A DNA stretch of 9,625 bases, taken from the NCBI GenBank assembly GCA_900543525.1, contig UQRS01000079.1:1-9625 (forward strand), in the 5' to 3' direction. The stretch is from an uncultured Oscillospiraceae bacterium (lineage in GTDB: Bacteria; Bacillota; Clostridia; Oscillospirales; Acutalibacteraceae). Below the pieces are notes generated by a model. The model did no database searches. It had not been told where the DNA came from and saw only the letters and a list, made by a program, of their open reading frames with translations. The translations under genes and the position numbers were made by a program. This document shows positions 9,242 to 9,625 of the stretch, one piece after another. The number at the start of each line of letters is the position of its first letter. Position 1 is the stretch's first letter.

Positions 9242-9270
9242 AGTTTCTTTTTCTTTCTCTTTCTTTCCTT
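9242..9270 (+). other. Pyrimidine tract after the htrA stop codon
   Basis: Just after the htrA stop the plus strand is almost only T and C up to about 9270, with repeated TTTC units. It separates the coding region from the terminator hairpin. It may simply be low-complexity sequence; a pyrimidine-rich RNA stretch of this kind could also bind Rho or an RNA chaperone, which cannot be judged here. Confidence 0.4.
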
Positions 9271-9280
9271 ATAACGGAGG

Positions 9281-9317
9281 GGCCGGAGTTTTCTCCGGCC
9301 TTTCTGCTTTTATTTTT
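9281..9317 (+). terminator. Rho-independent terminator of htrA
   Basis: GGCCGGAG (9281-9288) and CTCCGGCC (9293-9300) form a perfect 8-bp G+C-rich stem with a TTTT loop. A T-rich stretch follows directly (TTTCTGCTTTTATTTTT). It lies about 50 nt after the htrA stop codon and fits an intrinsic terminator for the plus strand. Confidence 0.9.
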
Positions 9318-9334
9318 AGAAAAACGCCAAGCAT

Positions 9335-9374
9335 CCAAAAAGCGTCCCGCAGAAAAATGCGGGACGCTTTTTGG
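9335..9374. terminator. Probable bidirectional terminator between convergent genes
   Basis: Arms 9335-9351 and 9358-9374 form a perfect 17-bp stem with a 6-nt loop. The core is GCGTCCCGCA/TGCGGGACGC, flanked by AAAAA on the left arm and TTTTT on the right arm, so both strands give a G+C-rich hairpin whose 3' arm ends in U residues. It lies 28 nt past the stop of the minus-strand gene and after the htrA terminator, so its main use is probably for the minus-strand gene, with read-through protection for htrA. Confidence 0.85.
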
Positions 9375-9401
9375 CTTTTTAAAAAAGGCTTGCGGCGTTT
9401 T

Positions 9402-9625
9402 TTATCCTACGATAATCGCTCTGACGCCATCCACCGTGCTGAGCAGGATGTAGTTCTGCCCATTCAGCTCATACTCGACATAGAACATGGCCGCGCGCAC
9501 CCGGCCTTCCAGCACATTCCGCAGTCGGAAACCGTAGGCGGTGTAGACGTCTATGTCCTCGCCCTTATCGAACACAACCTGCCGGATTTGGTCGGCCGTG
9601 GCGTTCTTATAGTCGTTCAGGACAT
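9402..9625 (-). CDS. Unidentified protein, C-terminal 73 residues only
   Basis: The minus-strand frame enters from the right edge and ends at TAA (9404-9402). The visible part begins VLNDYKNATADQIRQ and ends VDGVRAIIVG. The other two frames of this strand contain early stops, and the codons here favour G or C at the third position like the neighbouring genes, so I take it as real. It looks like a small mixed alpha/beta fold: a short helical part, then several likely beta strands (MFYVEYEL, YILLSTV). No signal peptide, membrane segment or known catalytic motif is visible in this part, and I do not recognise the family. It is convergent with htrA and followed by a strong hairpin. Confidence 0.7.
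   Translation of the reverse strand, partial: VLNDYKNATADQIRQVVFDKGEDIDVYTAYGFRLRNVLEGRVRAAMFYVEYELNGQNYILLSTVDGVRAIIVG

Overview
The window looks like chromosomal DNA of a G+C-rich, anaerobic, fermenting Gram-positive bacterium, probably a gut-type member of the Clostridia (Oscillospiraceae-like). This is an inference. It rests on a bifunctional alcohol/aldehyde dehydrogenase (AdhE), a membrane-anchored HtrA protease with a long cytoplasmic tail, a very large WapA/RHS-type surface protein with a Gram-positive style signal peptide, and Shine-Dalgarno sites in front of the genes. There are no tRNA or rRNA genes, no insertion sequence and no CRISPR array that I can see.

Layout. Positions 1-4316 on the minus strand are one uninterrupted reading frame that runs off the left edge. 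It encodes the first ~1438 residues of a secreted RHS/YD-repeat protein: signal peptide, WapA-like N-terminal region, low-complexity repeats, DNRLRE-type domain, RHS core, two carbohydrate-binding-like modules, then more YD repeats. Because no stop lies inside the window, it is easily missed and replaced by spurious antisense frames. Positions 4317-4753 hold its upstream region, with an imperfect 86-bp tandem duplication and a possible extended -10 promoter, and then a long hairpin just after the next gene. Positions 4754-7342 on the minus strand are adhE. Positions 7343-7651 are a divergent, A+T-richer promoter region. Positions 7652-9232 on the plus strand are an htrA-like serine protease with a textbook terminator. 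A second, larger inverted repeat separates it from the end of a convergent minus-strand gene (9402-9625), of which only the last 73 residues are seen and which I cannot identify.

How the genes relate. These are independent transcription units, not one operon. AdhE reduces acetyl-CoA to ethanol and regenerates NAD+. HtrA degrades or refolds damaged proteins outside the membrane. The RHS protein is an exported, probably wall-associated giant whose C-terminal end, where such proteins often carry a toxin, lies outside the window. A link between HtrA and the maturation or quality control of the RHS protein is possible, but nothing in the sequence demonstrates it.

The parts most worth a second look are the RHS protein with its in-frame 27-nt repeats, the duplicated leader in front of it, and a 21-bp hairpin after adhE that is perfect only on the minus strand. 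I did not find a clearly new multi-gene system.
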